Notes under the pieces: model-generated
The model's database searches: none
What the model saw: the letters and a program-made list of their open reading frames with translations, nothing else
What the model was told of the DNA's origin: nothing
Translations under genes and position numbers: made by a program
Origin: Achromobacter arsenitoxydans SY8
Lineage (GTDB): Bacteria > Pseudomonadota > Gammaproteobacteria > Burkholderiales > Burkholderiaceae_B
NCBI RefSeq assembly: GCF_000236785.1
Contig: NZ_AGUF01000033.1
Span: 1-64,000 of the forward strand
Length of the DNA: 64,000 nucleotides
Direction of reading: 5' to 3'
Shown: positions 25,824-33,281 of the stretch, piece after piece
Position numbering within the stretch: the first letter of the stretch is position 1
Layout of the letters: the number at the start of each line of letters is the position of its first letter

Positions 25824-26789
25824 ATGCCGGGACTGCATCGTTTCGCCGCGGGTTGCGCGCTGGTGGGCGCACTCGCTTTACCGCTTGCCCCCGCCCTTGC
25901 GCAGGGCGACGCCATCAGGCTGGTGGTGGGCGCCCCGCCGGGCGGCACCACCGACACGGTGGCGCGCAGCATCGCGCAACATATGACGCTGGACCTGAAG
26001 CGCCCCGTCGTGGTCGAGAACAAGCCGGGCGCCGGCGGCAACATCGCCGCGGACTACGTCGCCAAGAGCAATCCCGACGGCAACACGCTGCTGGTCACCT
26101 TCACCAGCTTCTCCATCAACGCCACGCTGTACCGCAAGCTGCCGTTCGATCCGGTTGCCGACTTCACGCCCATCAGCATGCTCGCCAACGTGCCCAGCGT
26201 GCTGGTCGTGCGCAAGGACTTCCCCGCCCGCACCATGCCGGAGTTCGTATCGCTGGTGAAGGCCAGCCCCGGCAAGCACACGATGGCGCTGGGCGCGATC
26301 GGATCGTCGCTGCACATGGCCGGCGAGCGCATGAAGATGATGGCTGGCCTGGACATCCTGAACGTGCCGTACAAGGGCACGGCGCCCGCCATCACGGACC
26401 TGCTGGGCGGCCAGGTGGACATGATGTTCGCCAGTTCGCTCAATGCGTTGCCGCACATCAAGAGCGGCGCGCTCAGGGCGCTGGGCGTCACCAGCCCGCA
26501 GGCGCTGCCGCAGTTCCCCGGCGTGCCGCCCATCGGCGACACCATCAAGGGCTTTGAATCCAATGCCTGGTTCGCGCTGTTCGGCCCCGCCAAACTGCCG
26601 GCCGACAAACTGGCGGCTCTGAACGCCGCGGCGCGCAAGGCGGTCGATACGCCCGAATTCCGCGAACTGCTCGAACGCGAGGCCGCCAGCGCCGTCAGCA
26701 GCAGCCCGGACGAGCTGGGCGCCTTCGTGCGCCAGGACATCGAACGCTACGCCGAAATCGTCAGGTTCACCGGCGCCACGGCCGACTGA
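25824..26789 (+). CDS. Bug-family tripartite tricarboxylate receptor 4
   Basis: A 321-residue Bug/TctC periplasmic receptor. Signal peptide residues 1-26 (LAPALA|QGD). Motifs: RLVVGAPPGGTTDTVARS, VVENKPGAGGNIAAD, LPFDPVADFTPIS, NVPYKGTAPAITDLLGG. CAGGAGA precedes the ATG. It is preceded by a palindromic operator and followed after 25 bp by a HutC-type regulator, so it is probably autogenously controlled with that gene. The ligand is unknown. Confidence 0.87.
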   Translation: MPGLHRFAAGCALVGALALPLAPALAQGDAIRLVVGAPPGGTTDTVARSIAQHMTLDLKRPVVVENKPGAGGNIAADYVAKSNPDGNTLLVTFTSFSINATLYRKLPFDPVADFTPISMLANVPSVLVVRKDFPARTMPEFVSLVKASPGKHTMALGAIGSSLHMAGERMKMMAGLDILNVPYKGTAPAITDLLGGQVDMMFASSLNALPHIKSGALRALGVTSPQALPQFPGVPPIGDTIKGFESNAWFALFGPAKLPADKLAALNAAARKAVDTPEFRELLEREAASAVSSSPDELGAFVRQDIERYAEIVRFTGATAD

Positions 26790-26814
26790 ACGTCCTACCC
26801 CAGGAGCCCCGCCC

Positions 26815-27600
26815 ATGTCCGCCAGCCCGCTGCCGCTTTATCACAAGGTCTACCTGTTGCTGAAGCAGCGCCTGCTGGCGGGCGGGTTCGGCATGGATGC
26901 CGCCATGCCCGGCGAAAACGCCCTGGCGGCCGAATACGGCGTGTCGCGCCTGACCATCAGGCGCTCGCTGGATGCGCTGCAGTCCGATGGACTGATCGAG
27001 CGGCGCCAGGGACGCGGCACGTTCCCCGCCCGGCCCGCGCAGCAGCCGGCCCCGCCGCACGAGGCCGGCATCGACGCCTTGATGGCGCATCTGGCCCGCA
27101 TGGGCATGCATACCCAGGTGCGCCTGCTGGAGCTTGCCACCGCGCCGGCGACGCCCCTGGTAGCGGCGCGCCTGGAACTGCCGGAAGGCTCGCCGGTGCA
27201 GCGCGCGGTGCGAGTGCGCAGCCACGAAGGCCAGCCGTTCTCGCACCTGACCACGTTCGTGCCCGACGACATCGGCCGCCGCATCCGCCGCAAGGACCTG
27301 GGGTCCAAGCCGCTGCTGGCCATCTTCCGCGACCTGGGCGTACGGGTAGCGGATGCCGGGCAATCAATATCCGCCGTGCTGGCCGAACCGGACGTAGCCG
27401 AGCTGCTGGACGTACCGGTGGGATCGGCGCTGCTCAGCCTGCATCGCGTGGTGCGCGACGAGTCGGGCCGCCCCGTCGAATGGCTGCACGCCCTGTACCG
27501 GCCCGACCGGTATGAATATCGGATGAACATGCAGGCGCGCGACCTGCCCGGCCAGCCGGACTGGCTGCCGGCGGCCGTTGCGCCGCCCGACTGCGCTTGA
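26815..27600 (+). CDS. HutC-type GntR regulator
   Basis: A 261-residue GntR regulator with winged helix (PGENALAAEYGVSRLTIRRSLDAL, then RQGRGTF) and a UTRA effector domain (residues about 85-245: GSPVQRAVRVRS, LSLHRVVRDESGRPVEWLHALYRPDRYEY). AGGAG precedes the ATG. It forms an operon with the preceding Bug receptor, and the palindrome at 25786-25805 is its likely operator. The UTRA ligand is probably the solute that receptor binds. Confidence 0.85.
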   Translation: MSASPLPLYHKVYLLLKQRLLAGGFGMDAAMPGENALAAEYGVSRLTIRRSLDALQSDGLIERRQGRGTFPARPAQQPAPPHEAGIDALMAHLARMGMHTQVRLLELATAPATPLVAARLELPEGSPVQRAVRVRSHEGQPFSHLTTFVPDDIGRRIRRKDLGSKPLLAIFRDLGVRVADAGQSISAVLAEPDVAELLDVPVGSALLSLHRVVRDESGRPVEWLHALYRPDRYEYRMNMQARDLPGQPDWLPAAVAPPDCA

Positions 27601-27651
27601 TGCGCGCCGCGCCCGGACCTGCCCGGCCCCGGCGCGAAAGGCCGCCTGCGC

Positions 27652-28044
27652 CTAGCGCAGCAGGCTGACGGTGGCGATGCCGGCTGCGGTCAGCGCCAGC
27701 GAACCGGCCAGGCTGAAGCCCGCATAGCTCAGGGCGCTGGTGTAGGCGCCCCGCTCCAGCATCGCCACGGTCTCCGCCGAGAACGTCGAAAACGTGGTCA
27801 AGCCGCCCATGAAACCCGTGATGACCCCCAGCCGCACCCACGCCGGCCATTCGGGATGGCCGGACACCAGCGCCAGCGCCAGGCCCACGAAGTAGCCGCC
27901 GGCCAGATTCACCGCCAGGGTGCCCCAGGGCCACGACGCGGCGTTCAGCCACAGGCTGACCAGCCAGCGGGTCCAGGCGCCCAGGACGGCGCCCACACCC
28001 ACGGCCAGGAAATTCAGGGGAACCAGCGTTTGATAGGCGGACAT
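27652..28044 (-). CDS. crcB: Fluoride ion channel CrcB/Fluc
   Basis: A 130-residue four-helix membrane protein of the CrcB/Fluc family, a dual-topology dimeric fluoride channel. Signature segments: GVGAVLGAWTRW, GTLAVNLAGGYFVG, and GFMGGLTTFSTFSAE with the conserved phenylalanines and threonines. It starts 5 bp after the hdeD stop, so it is translated from the hdeD transcript. No room exists for a fluoride riboswitch directly upstream. Confidence 0.9.
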   Translation of the reverse strand: MSAYQTLVPLNFLAVGVGAVLGAWTRWLVSLWLNAASWPWGTLAVNLAGGYFVGLALALVSGHPEWPAWVRLGVITGFMGGLTTFSTFSAETVAMLERGAYTSALSYAGFSLAGSLALTAAGIATVSLLR

Positions 28045-28049
28045 GAAGA

Positions 28050-28604
28050 TCAGGAATCGGCGTGTTGCTTGAGGCGGAAGGAAAAAACCAGCAGCAGTAT
28101 GCCGAAAAATACGGCGTAGATGCCGATCACCCACACCAGCGCCAGTGCGCCGGCGCCCGGCTGCATGATCAGCATGGCGCCGAAAATGACCGACACCAGC
28201 CCTGCCAGGCCCAGCAGCCATTCGTTGCGGATGGCCTTGCGGAAGCGCACGGCGGCGATGATCTGGAACACGCCGGCCACCACCGCCCAGATCGCGATGA
28301 TGTAGAGCAGGATCAGCGCGGTCAGCCCGGGCCAGAGAAAAGTCACGATACCCGCCGCCACGCCCAACAGGCCCACGATGATCAGGGCCCAAAGCGGCTT
28401 GCCTTGGTCACGGATGCGGAACCCGGCAATGAGCGCCAGCACGCCGTCCACCAGCGCGAAAGCGCCCCACACCAGCACCAGCGCCGACAACGTGATGGCC
28501 GGCATGAACATGGCCATGAAACCGAACAGGATGGCGACGACGCCGCGCAGCGCCACCCATCCCCAATGACGGCCGATTTGATCCACGACTTGCTGTTGCA
28601 GCAT
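28050..28604 (-). CDS. HdeD-like membrane protein (DUF308)
   Basis: A 184-residue inner-membrane protein with six predicted membrane spans, made of repeated DUF308 units (GVVAILFGFMAMFMPAITL, LLGVAAGIVTFLWPGLTAL, LVSVIFGAMLIMQPGAGAL). In E. coli, HdeD contributes to acid resistance at high cell density; the mechanism is unclear. The start at 28604 (MLQQQVVDQ) has GGAGG 6 nt upstream. Co-transcribed with crcB. Confidence 0.85.
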   Translation of the reverse strand: MLQQQVVDQIGRHWGWVALRGVVAILFGFMAMFMPAITLSALVLVWGAFALVDGVLALIAGFRIRDQGKPLWALIIVGLLGVAAGIVTFLWPGLTALILLYIIAIWAVVAGVFQIIAAVRFRKAIRNEWLLGLAGLVSVIFGAMLIMQPGAGALALVWVIGIYAVFFGILLLVFSFRLKQHADS

Positions 28605-28752
28605 GACGACCTCCGTTGTTTGCAAAGGGTGGCCTATCTTATCCCCGCCGGGCGGCAGGCGCACGCGGCCTTCTGCGCCGCACCTGGCTGGACCGCAACG
28701 CCGGGGCCGAAATCGACTGAAATTTCCATGTGCGCGCAGGCCCCGCTTTTAT

Positions 28753-28780
28753 AAGAGTAATTCTCATTAAATGTTAGAAT
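28753..28780 (+). promoter_or_regulatory. Candidate Fur box overlapping a promoter
   Basis: The stretch 28753-28771, read on the minus strand, matches 12 of 19 positions of the consensus Fur box. A -10-like TAGAAT follows at 28775-28780. The start codon of the PepSY-type gene is 24 bp further on. Fur-iron binding here would block the promoter, implying low-iron induction of the operon. Confidence 0.5.
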
Positions 28781-28804
28781 CCGCGGCTTCCTGAACGTGA
28801 TTCC

Positions 28805-29431
28805 ATGGACACCCAGCCTTCCCCCCGCCGCCGGGCCTACTGGCTCAAGACACTGCACCAGTGGCACTGGATCAGCTCTGCGCTCTGCCTGCTGGGAATG
28901 CTGTTGTTCGCAATTACGGGACTGACGCTGAACAACGCGTCGCACATCGAATCCAAGGCCGTGGTGACCAGCCGCGAGGCGCATCTGCCTGACGCCGTGC
29001 TGAAACAGCTGTCCGTTTCCCCCGAACTCAAGAAAGCCCCGCTGCCCGCCCCCGTGGCCCAATGGCTGGACGACGCGCTGGACGCGTCCACGGCCGGCAA
29101 GCCCGCCGAGTGGTCGGCCGATGAGGTCTACCTGTCGCTGCCGCGCGCCGGCGGCGACGCCTGGCTGTCGATCGACCGGGCCAGCGGCGACGTGGAATAC
29201 GAACGCACCGACCGCGGCTGGATTTCCTACCTGAACGACCTGCACAAGGGCCGCAACACCGGCCTGGCCTGGAGCTGGTTCCTGGACATCTTCGCCGTCG
29301 CCTGTCTGGTGTTTTCGCTCACTGGACTGGTCCTGCTCAAGATGCACGCCGGCAACCGCAGCGCGACCTGGCCCATGGTCGGGCTGGGCCTGGTGATTCC
29401 GCTGGTGCTGGCCCTGCTGTTCATTCACTGA
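28805..29431 (+). CDS. PepSY-associated inner-membrane protein
   Basis: A 208-residue protein of the PepSY-associated membrane group. N-terminal span at 23-42 after LHQWHW (H18, H21), a periplasmic PepSY-like domain (about 48-150, with SADEVYLSLPRAGGDAWLSID and GDVEYERTDRGW), then LNDLHKGR (H147), a second span 157-178 and a third 191-207. Paired histidines at the membrane faces recall haem-binding PepSY oxidoreductases. First gene of a five-gene set ending in an NADPH flavodoxin reductase; it would carry electrons across the membrane. Candidate Fur box upstream. Confidence 0.75.
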   Translation: MDTQPSPRRRAYWLKTLHQWHWISSALCLLGMLLFAITGLTLNNASHIESKAVVTSREAHLPDAVLKQLSVSPELKKAPLPAPVAQWLDDALDASTAGKPAEWSADEVYLSLPRAGGDAWLSIDRASGDVEYERTDRGWISYLNDLHKGRNTGLAWSWFLDIFAVACLVFSLTGLVLLKMHAGNRSATWPMVGLGLVIPLVLALLFIH

Positions 29432-29458
29432 TTCCACCGATCCGCCCTGGAGATTTCC

Positions 29459-29974
29459 ATGCGCAAGTTGCTGTTGTCGGCCCTGTTGGCCGGCATGATC
29501 GCCCGAACGGCCCAAGCGGCCGACATCGGCCTGTCCATCGAGGTGCCGCGCCTGGACGTGGCCGAGTACCACCGTCCTTACGTGGCAATCTGGATCGAGA
29601 ACCCCGACCAGAGCGTCGCCACCGACCTGGCGGTCTGGTACGACGTGGCCAAGAAGAACAACGAAGGCACCGAGTGGCTCAAGGACATGCGCCAATGGTG
29701 GCGCCGCAGCGGCCGCAACCAGCAGTTCCCGGTGGACGGCGTCAGCGGCGCGACCAAGCCCGTGGGCAAACACGCGCTGAGTTTCAACGCGGCCAGCAAG
29801 CCCCTGTCCCAGCTCAAGCCCGGCCAGTACGCCGTAGTGGTCGAGGCCGCGCGTGAAGTCGGCGGCCGCGAGCTGGTGCGCATCCCCTTCCAGTGGCCGC
29901 CGCAGAAGGCCGAGCAGCTTGCCGCGCGCGGCGAACACGAACTGGGCGCCATCGCGCTCGACCTCAAGCCCTGA
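29459..29974 (+). CDS. DUF2271 protein, predicted covalent FMN carrier
   Basis: A 171-residue exported protein: signal peptide residues 1-20 (ARTAQA|ADIG) followed by a beta-rich DUF2271 domain. It carries D93-G-V-S-G-A-T99, which fits the D-x-x-S/T-G-A-T/S motif that ApbE modifies by linking FMN to the final threonine. The motif sits in a loop (FPVDGVSGATKPVG). An apbE gene lies two genes downstream. I therefore infer a periplasmic flavoprotein that receives electrons from the PepSY-type membrane protein. Established: the DUF2271 fold and the ApbE reaction; inferred: flavinylation of this protein. Confidence 0.75.
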   Translation: MRKLLLSALLAGMIARTAQAADIGLSIEVPRLDVAEYHRPYVAIWIENPDQSVATDLAVWYDVAKKNNEGTEWLKDMRQWWRRSGRNQQFPVDGVSGATKPVGKHALSFNAASKPLSQLKPGQYAVVVEAAREVGGRELVRIPFQWPPQKAEQLAARGEHELGAIALDLKP

Positions 29975-30002
29975 ACCCCTACCGCCCTTAAGGAACGCAA
30001 CG

Positions 30003-30803
30003 ATGAAATCCGCCGCCAAACTGGCCGCCGCCCTGGCGCTGTGCCTGCCCTTTGCCGCCCAGGCGCATGACGTCTGGATCGTGCCGTCCTCGACGGTGCT
30101 GTCGGGCACCGACAGCTGGGTCACCGTGGACGCCGCCGTCGGCAACGACAAGTTCTACTTCAACCACGCGCCGCTGCGCCTGGACGGCCTTGCCGTCACC
30201 GCGCCGGACGGCAGCGCCGCCGAGGCCGAGAACGTCAACCGCGGTAAGCTGCGCAGCACCTTCGACCTGCAGCTCAAGCAGAGCGGCACCTATCGCGTGG
30301 CCGTGGTCAACGACGGCGTGTTCGCGCGCTGGAAGGAAGACGGCAAGAACAAGCGCTACTTCGGCAAGGCCGAAGGCCTGGCGCAGGCCGTGCCCGCCAA
30401 GGCCGACGAGCTTGAAGTCTCGCAAAGCCTGGGGCGCGTGGAAACCTTCGTGACCGCTGGCAAGCCGTCCGCCGTCAAGCCCGTGGGCCGCGGCCTGGAG
30501 CTGGCCCCCGTGACGCACCCGAACGACCTGTTCACCGACGAGGCCGCCACGTTCCAGATGCTGCTGGACGGCAAGCCCGCCGCCGACCTGGAAGTGAATG
30601 TCGTGCCCGGCGGCAGCCGCTATCGCGACAAGGTCGGCGAAATCCAGATCAAGACCGACAAGGACGGCAAGTTCTCGGTGAAATGGCCGCAGCCCGGTCT
30701 GTACTGGATCGAAGCCGGCATGGAAGACGCCAAGGTCAGCGTGCCGCAGGCCAAGAAGCGCCGCCTGTCGTACGCCGGCACCGTCGAAGTGCTGCAGCCG
30801 TAA
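30003..30803 (+). CDS. DUF4198 periplasmic protein
   Basis: A 266-residue exported protein with signal peptide 1-21 (PFAAQA|HDVW) and a DUF4198 domain. Mature residues begin HDVWIVPSS, as is typical; histidines there could bind metal. The C-terminal half (KPAADLEVNVVPGGSRYRD, TDKDGKFSVKWPQPGLYWIEA) resembles a beta-sandwich like those of nickel/cobalt- and iron-uptake-associated proteins. The start at 30003 follows AAGGA. It lies between the DUF2271 and apbE genes, so it probably assists metal handling in the same system. Confidence 0.75.
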   Translation: MKSAAKLAAALALCLPFAAQAHDVWIVPSSTVLSGTDSWVTVDAAVGNDKFYFNHAPLRLDGLAVTAPDGSAAEAENVNRGKLRSTFDLQLKQSGTYRVAVVNDGVFARWKEDGKNKRYFGKAEGLAQAVPAKADELEVSQSLGRVETFVTAGKPSAVKPVGRGLELAPVTHPNDLFTDEAATFQMLLDGKPAADLEVNVVPGGSRYRDKVGEIQIKTDKDGKFSVKWPQPGLYWIEAGMEDAKVSVPQAKKRRLSYAGTVEVLQP

Positions 30804-30806
30804 GCA

Positions 30807-31835
30807 TTGGCCTCGCGCTTGACGGACGCCCCTTCCTACGCCCAGCGCGGCGCGCCGGCCCCGGCCATGCGCGTCGCCTATGGCGCCATGCCGGCGCGCC
30901 CCGCCGCGCTGGCCGGCGCCACCATGGGCACCACCTGGTCCGCGCGCATGGCGCTGCCCGCCGGGCTTGCCGAAGCGTCGGCGCGCCAGGCGGTCCAGGC
31001 CGCGCTGGACGAGGTGGTGGCGCAGATGAGCACCTGGGAAGCCGATTCCGACATCACGCGCTATAACCAGGCCGGCCCGGGCTGGCAGGCCATTCCCGCC
31101 GAATTCTTCCATGTGCTGCGCCATGCGCTGCTGCTGGCCGACGATAGCGGCGGCGCGTACGACCCCACGGTGGGGCCGCTGGTGAACGCCTGGGGTTTCG
31201 GGCCGCACCAGCGCGCCTTCGAGCCGCCCTCGCCCGCCGCCATCGAGGCCGCACGCGCCCGCTGCGGCTGGCAGCGCGTAGCGCTGGACGAAGCCGGGCA
31301 AGCGGTCCACCAGCCAGGCGGCGTCTATCTGGACCTGTCGTCCATCGCCAAGGGCTATGGCGTGGATCGCGCCGCGATGGCGCTGGACGCCCTGGGCGTC
31401 GCCAATTACCTGGTTGAAGTGGGCGGCGAGCTGCGTGCGCGCGGAAAACGTCCGGACGGACACGCCTGGCGCGTGGCCATCGAAGTCCCCGACGCCAGCG
31501 ACGACCACGCGCTGGCCCTGCCCTTGAACGATTACAGCATCGCCACGTCCGGCGATTACCGGCGTCATGCGGGCGCGGGCGATGCGCGCTATGCCCACAC
31601 GATAGACCCGCGCACCGGCCAGCCGGTGCGCAACCAGGTGGCTTCGGTGACGGTGCTGCATCGCGGCTGCATGCAGGCCGACGCGCTGGCCACCGTGCTG
31701 ACAGTGCTGGGCGAGACCGATGGCCTGGCCTACGCCCGCCGCCATGATCTTGCGGCCCTCTTCATCCTGCGCGAACCCGCCGCCTGGCGCGTCGCCGCCA
31801 CGCCGGCGTTCCAGGCCCTGGCCGAGTCCCGCTGA
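30807..31835 (+). CDS. apbE: FAD:protein FMN transferase
   Basis: A 342-residue ApbE-family enzyme that transfers FMN from FAD to a Thr of a target protein. Motifs: ATMGTTW (FAD site), EADSDITRYNQ, YDPTVGPLVNAWGF, VYLDLSSIAKGYGVD, VEVGGELRARG, YAHTIDPRTGQPV and the magnesium-site GCMQADALATVL. The frame begins with TTG 3 bp after the DUF4198 stop; ATG 30867 is an alternative. Neither start gives an obvious signal peptide or lipobox, unlike most ApbE proteins. Its likely substrate is the DUF2271 protein two genes upstream. Confidence 0.88.
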   Translation: MASRLTDAPSYAQRGAPAPAMRVAYGAMPARPAALAGATMGTTWSARMALPAGLAEASARQAVQAALDEVVAQMSTWEADSDITRYNQAGPGWQAIPAEFFHVLRHALLLADDSGGAYDPTVGPLVNAWGFGPHQRAFEPPSPAAIEAARARCGWQRVALDEAGQAVHQPGGVYLDLSSIAKGYGVDRAAMALDALGVANYLVEVGGELRARGKRPDGHAWRVAIEVPDASDDHALALPLNDYSIATSGDYRRHAGAGDARYAHTIDPRTGQPVRNQVASVTVLHRGCMQADALATVLTVLGETDGLAYARRHDLAALFILREPAAWRVAATPAFQALAESR

Positions 31836-31841
31836 ACCTCC

Positions 31842-33218
31842 ATGACCCAGACCCGGTTGATCGCGGCGGCGTGCGTGGTGCTGGCTTGGCTGCTGCTATG
31901 CCTGTGGGCCTGGCGCCGCGCCCGGCGGCACGAGGCGCAGCAGGCGCTGGCGCTGCAGGCCCTGAACGCCCCCGCCCCGGAAGACACCCTGCTGGTCGCC
32001 TACGCCAGCCAGACCGGCTACGCCGAATCCCTGGCCGCGCAGACCGCGGACTCGCTGCGCGCGGGCGGGCTGAACGTGCGCGTGGCTTCGATGGACCAGC
32101 TGGACCTGGCGCGCCTGGCCGCGTACCGCCGCATGCTGTTCGTGGTCAGCACCTACGGCGAAGGCGATCCGCCCGACGCGGCGGCGGCCTTCGCCGGACA
32201 GATGCAGCAGGCCCCCGGCGCCGGCGCGCTGAAGGGCGCGCAGTACGCCGTGCTGGCGCTGGGCGACAGCGAATATGCGCAGTTCTGCGGCTTCGGCCAC
32301 CGGTTGAACGACTGGCTGCACGCCCAGGGCGCGGCGCCGCTGTTCGACCTGGTCGAGGTCGACAACGACGACGCGGCCGCGCTGCGGCATTGGCAGCACC
32401 ACCTGGGCCTGCTGGCGGGCCGCAGCGACCTGCCCGACTGGGAAGCGCCGGTCTACGAATCCTGGCGCCTGGCGGACCGGACGCTGCTCAATCCGCACAG
32501 CCAGGGCGGCCCGTGCTACCTGCTCACCCTGACGCCGCCCGCCGAAGGCCCGCGCCCGTGGCAGGCCGGCGACATCGCCGAGATCGGCCCCAGGCTTGAA
32601 CGCGGCGGCCCCTTGCAGCCGCATCGGGAATACTCCATCGCCTCGCTGCCGGAAGATGGCGCGGTCCAGCTGCTGGTGCGCCAGATGCGCGGCGCGGACG
32701 GCGAGCTGGGGCTGGGTAGCGGCTGGCTCACGCATGTTGCCCAGGCCGGCGACGAGATCGCCCTGCGCGTGCGCGCCAACCGCAATTTCCATGCCCCTGC
32801 GGACGCGCGTCCGATGATCCTGGTGGGCAACGGCACCGGCCTGGCCGGGCTGCGCGCCCTGATCAAGTCGCGCCGCGCCGCCGGCCACCGCCGCAACTGG
32901 CTGGTCTTTGGCGAACGCAATGCCGCAAACGACTGGTTCTGCCGGGAAGAGATCAACGGATGGCGGGAAGACGGCACGCTGGAACGCGTGGACGCCGTGT
33001 TCTCCCGCGACCAGGGCGAACGCCGCTACGTGCAGCACCGCCTGCGTGAACAGGCGGACGAGGTGCGCGCCTGGCTGGATGCCGGCGCCGCCATCTATGT
33101 GTGCGGCAGCCTGCAAGGCATGGCCGGCGGCGTGGATGCCGCGCTGCAGGACATCCTGGGCGCGGAGCGCCTGCAGGCCCTGCAGCACACCGGCCGCTAC
33201 CGGCGCGACGTGTACTGA
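31842..33218 (+). CDS. Membrane-anchored flavodoxin/NADPH oxidoreductase
   Basis: A 458-residue diflavin reductase like the sulfite reductase flavoprotein or cytochrome P450 reductase, with an N-terminal membrane anchor (residues 5-24). Flavodoxin domain with SQTGYAES (56-63), VVSTYGEGDPPD and LGDSEYAQFCGFG; FAD domain with REYSIAS; NADPH domain with VGNGTGLAGLRAL, VYVCGSLQGMA-like segment and C-terminal YRRDVY. The cytoplasmic enzyme would draw electrons from NADPH and pass them to the PepSY-type protein. No sulfite reductase haem subunit is nearby, so a role in sulfur assimilation is unlikely. Confidence 0.85.
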   Translation: MTQTRLIAAACVVLAWLLLCLWAWRRARRHEAQQALALQALNAPAPEDTLLVAYASQTGYAESLAAQTADSLRAGGLNVRVASMDQLDLARLAAYRRMLFVVSTYGEGDPPDAAAAFAGQMQQAPGAGALKGAQYAVLALGDSEYAQFCGFGHRLNDWLHAQGAAPLFDLVEVDNDDAAALRHWQHHLGLLAGRSDLPDWEAPVYESWRLADRTLLNPHSQGGPCYLLTLTPPAEGPRPWQAGDIAEIGPRLERGGPLQPHREYSIASLPEDGAVQLLVRQMRGADGELGLGSGWLTHVAQAGDEIALRVRANRNFHAPADARPMILVGNGTGLAGLRALIKSRRAAGHRRNWLVFGERNAANDWFCREEINGWREDGTLERVDAVFSRDQGERRYVQHRLREQADEVRAWLDAGAAIYVCGSLQGMAGGVDAALQDILGAERLQALQHTGRYRRDVY

Positions 33219-33226
33219 AAACGCAA

Positions 33227-33250
33227 AGCCCGGCCCGCAAGGGCCGGGCT
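33227..33250. terminator. Bidirectional terminator
   Basis: AGCCCGGCCC (33227-33236), loop GCAA, GGGCCGGGCT (33241-33250). Ten-base-pair stem between convergent genes, ending the redox operon. T-poor, so strength uncertain. Confidence 0.6.
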
Positions 33251-33281
33251 CCGGCGCAATCCGCGGACCGCGCCGCGACGC

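Noticed and set aside
28045-28604. Fluoride riboswitch upstream of crcB
   Set aside because: Only 5 bp separate hdeD and crcB, and I saw no crcB-motif core upstream of hdeD.
31842-33218. Sulfite reductase flavoprotein for cysteine synthesis (cysJ)
   Set aside because: It has a membrane anchor, no cysI partner is present, and its neighbours are flavin and iron-type genes.
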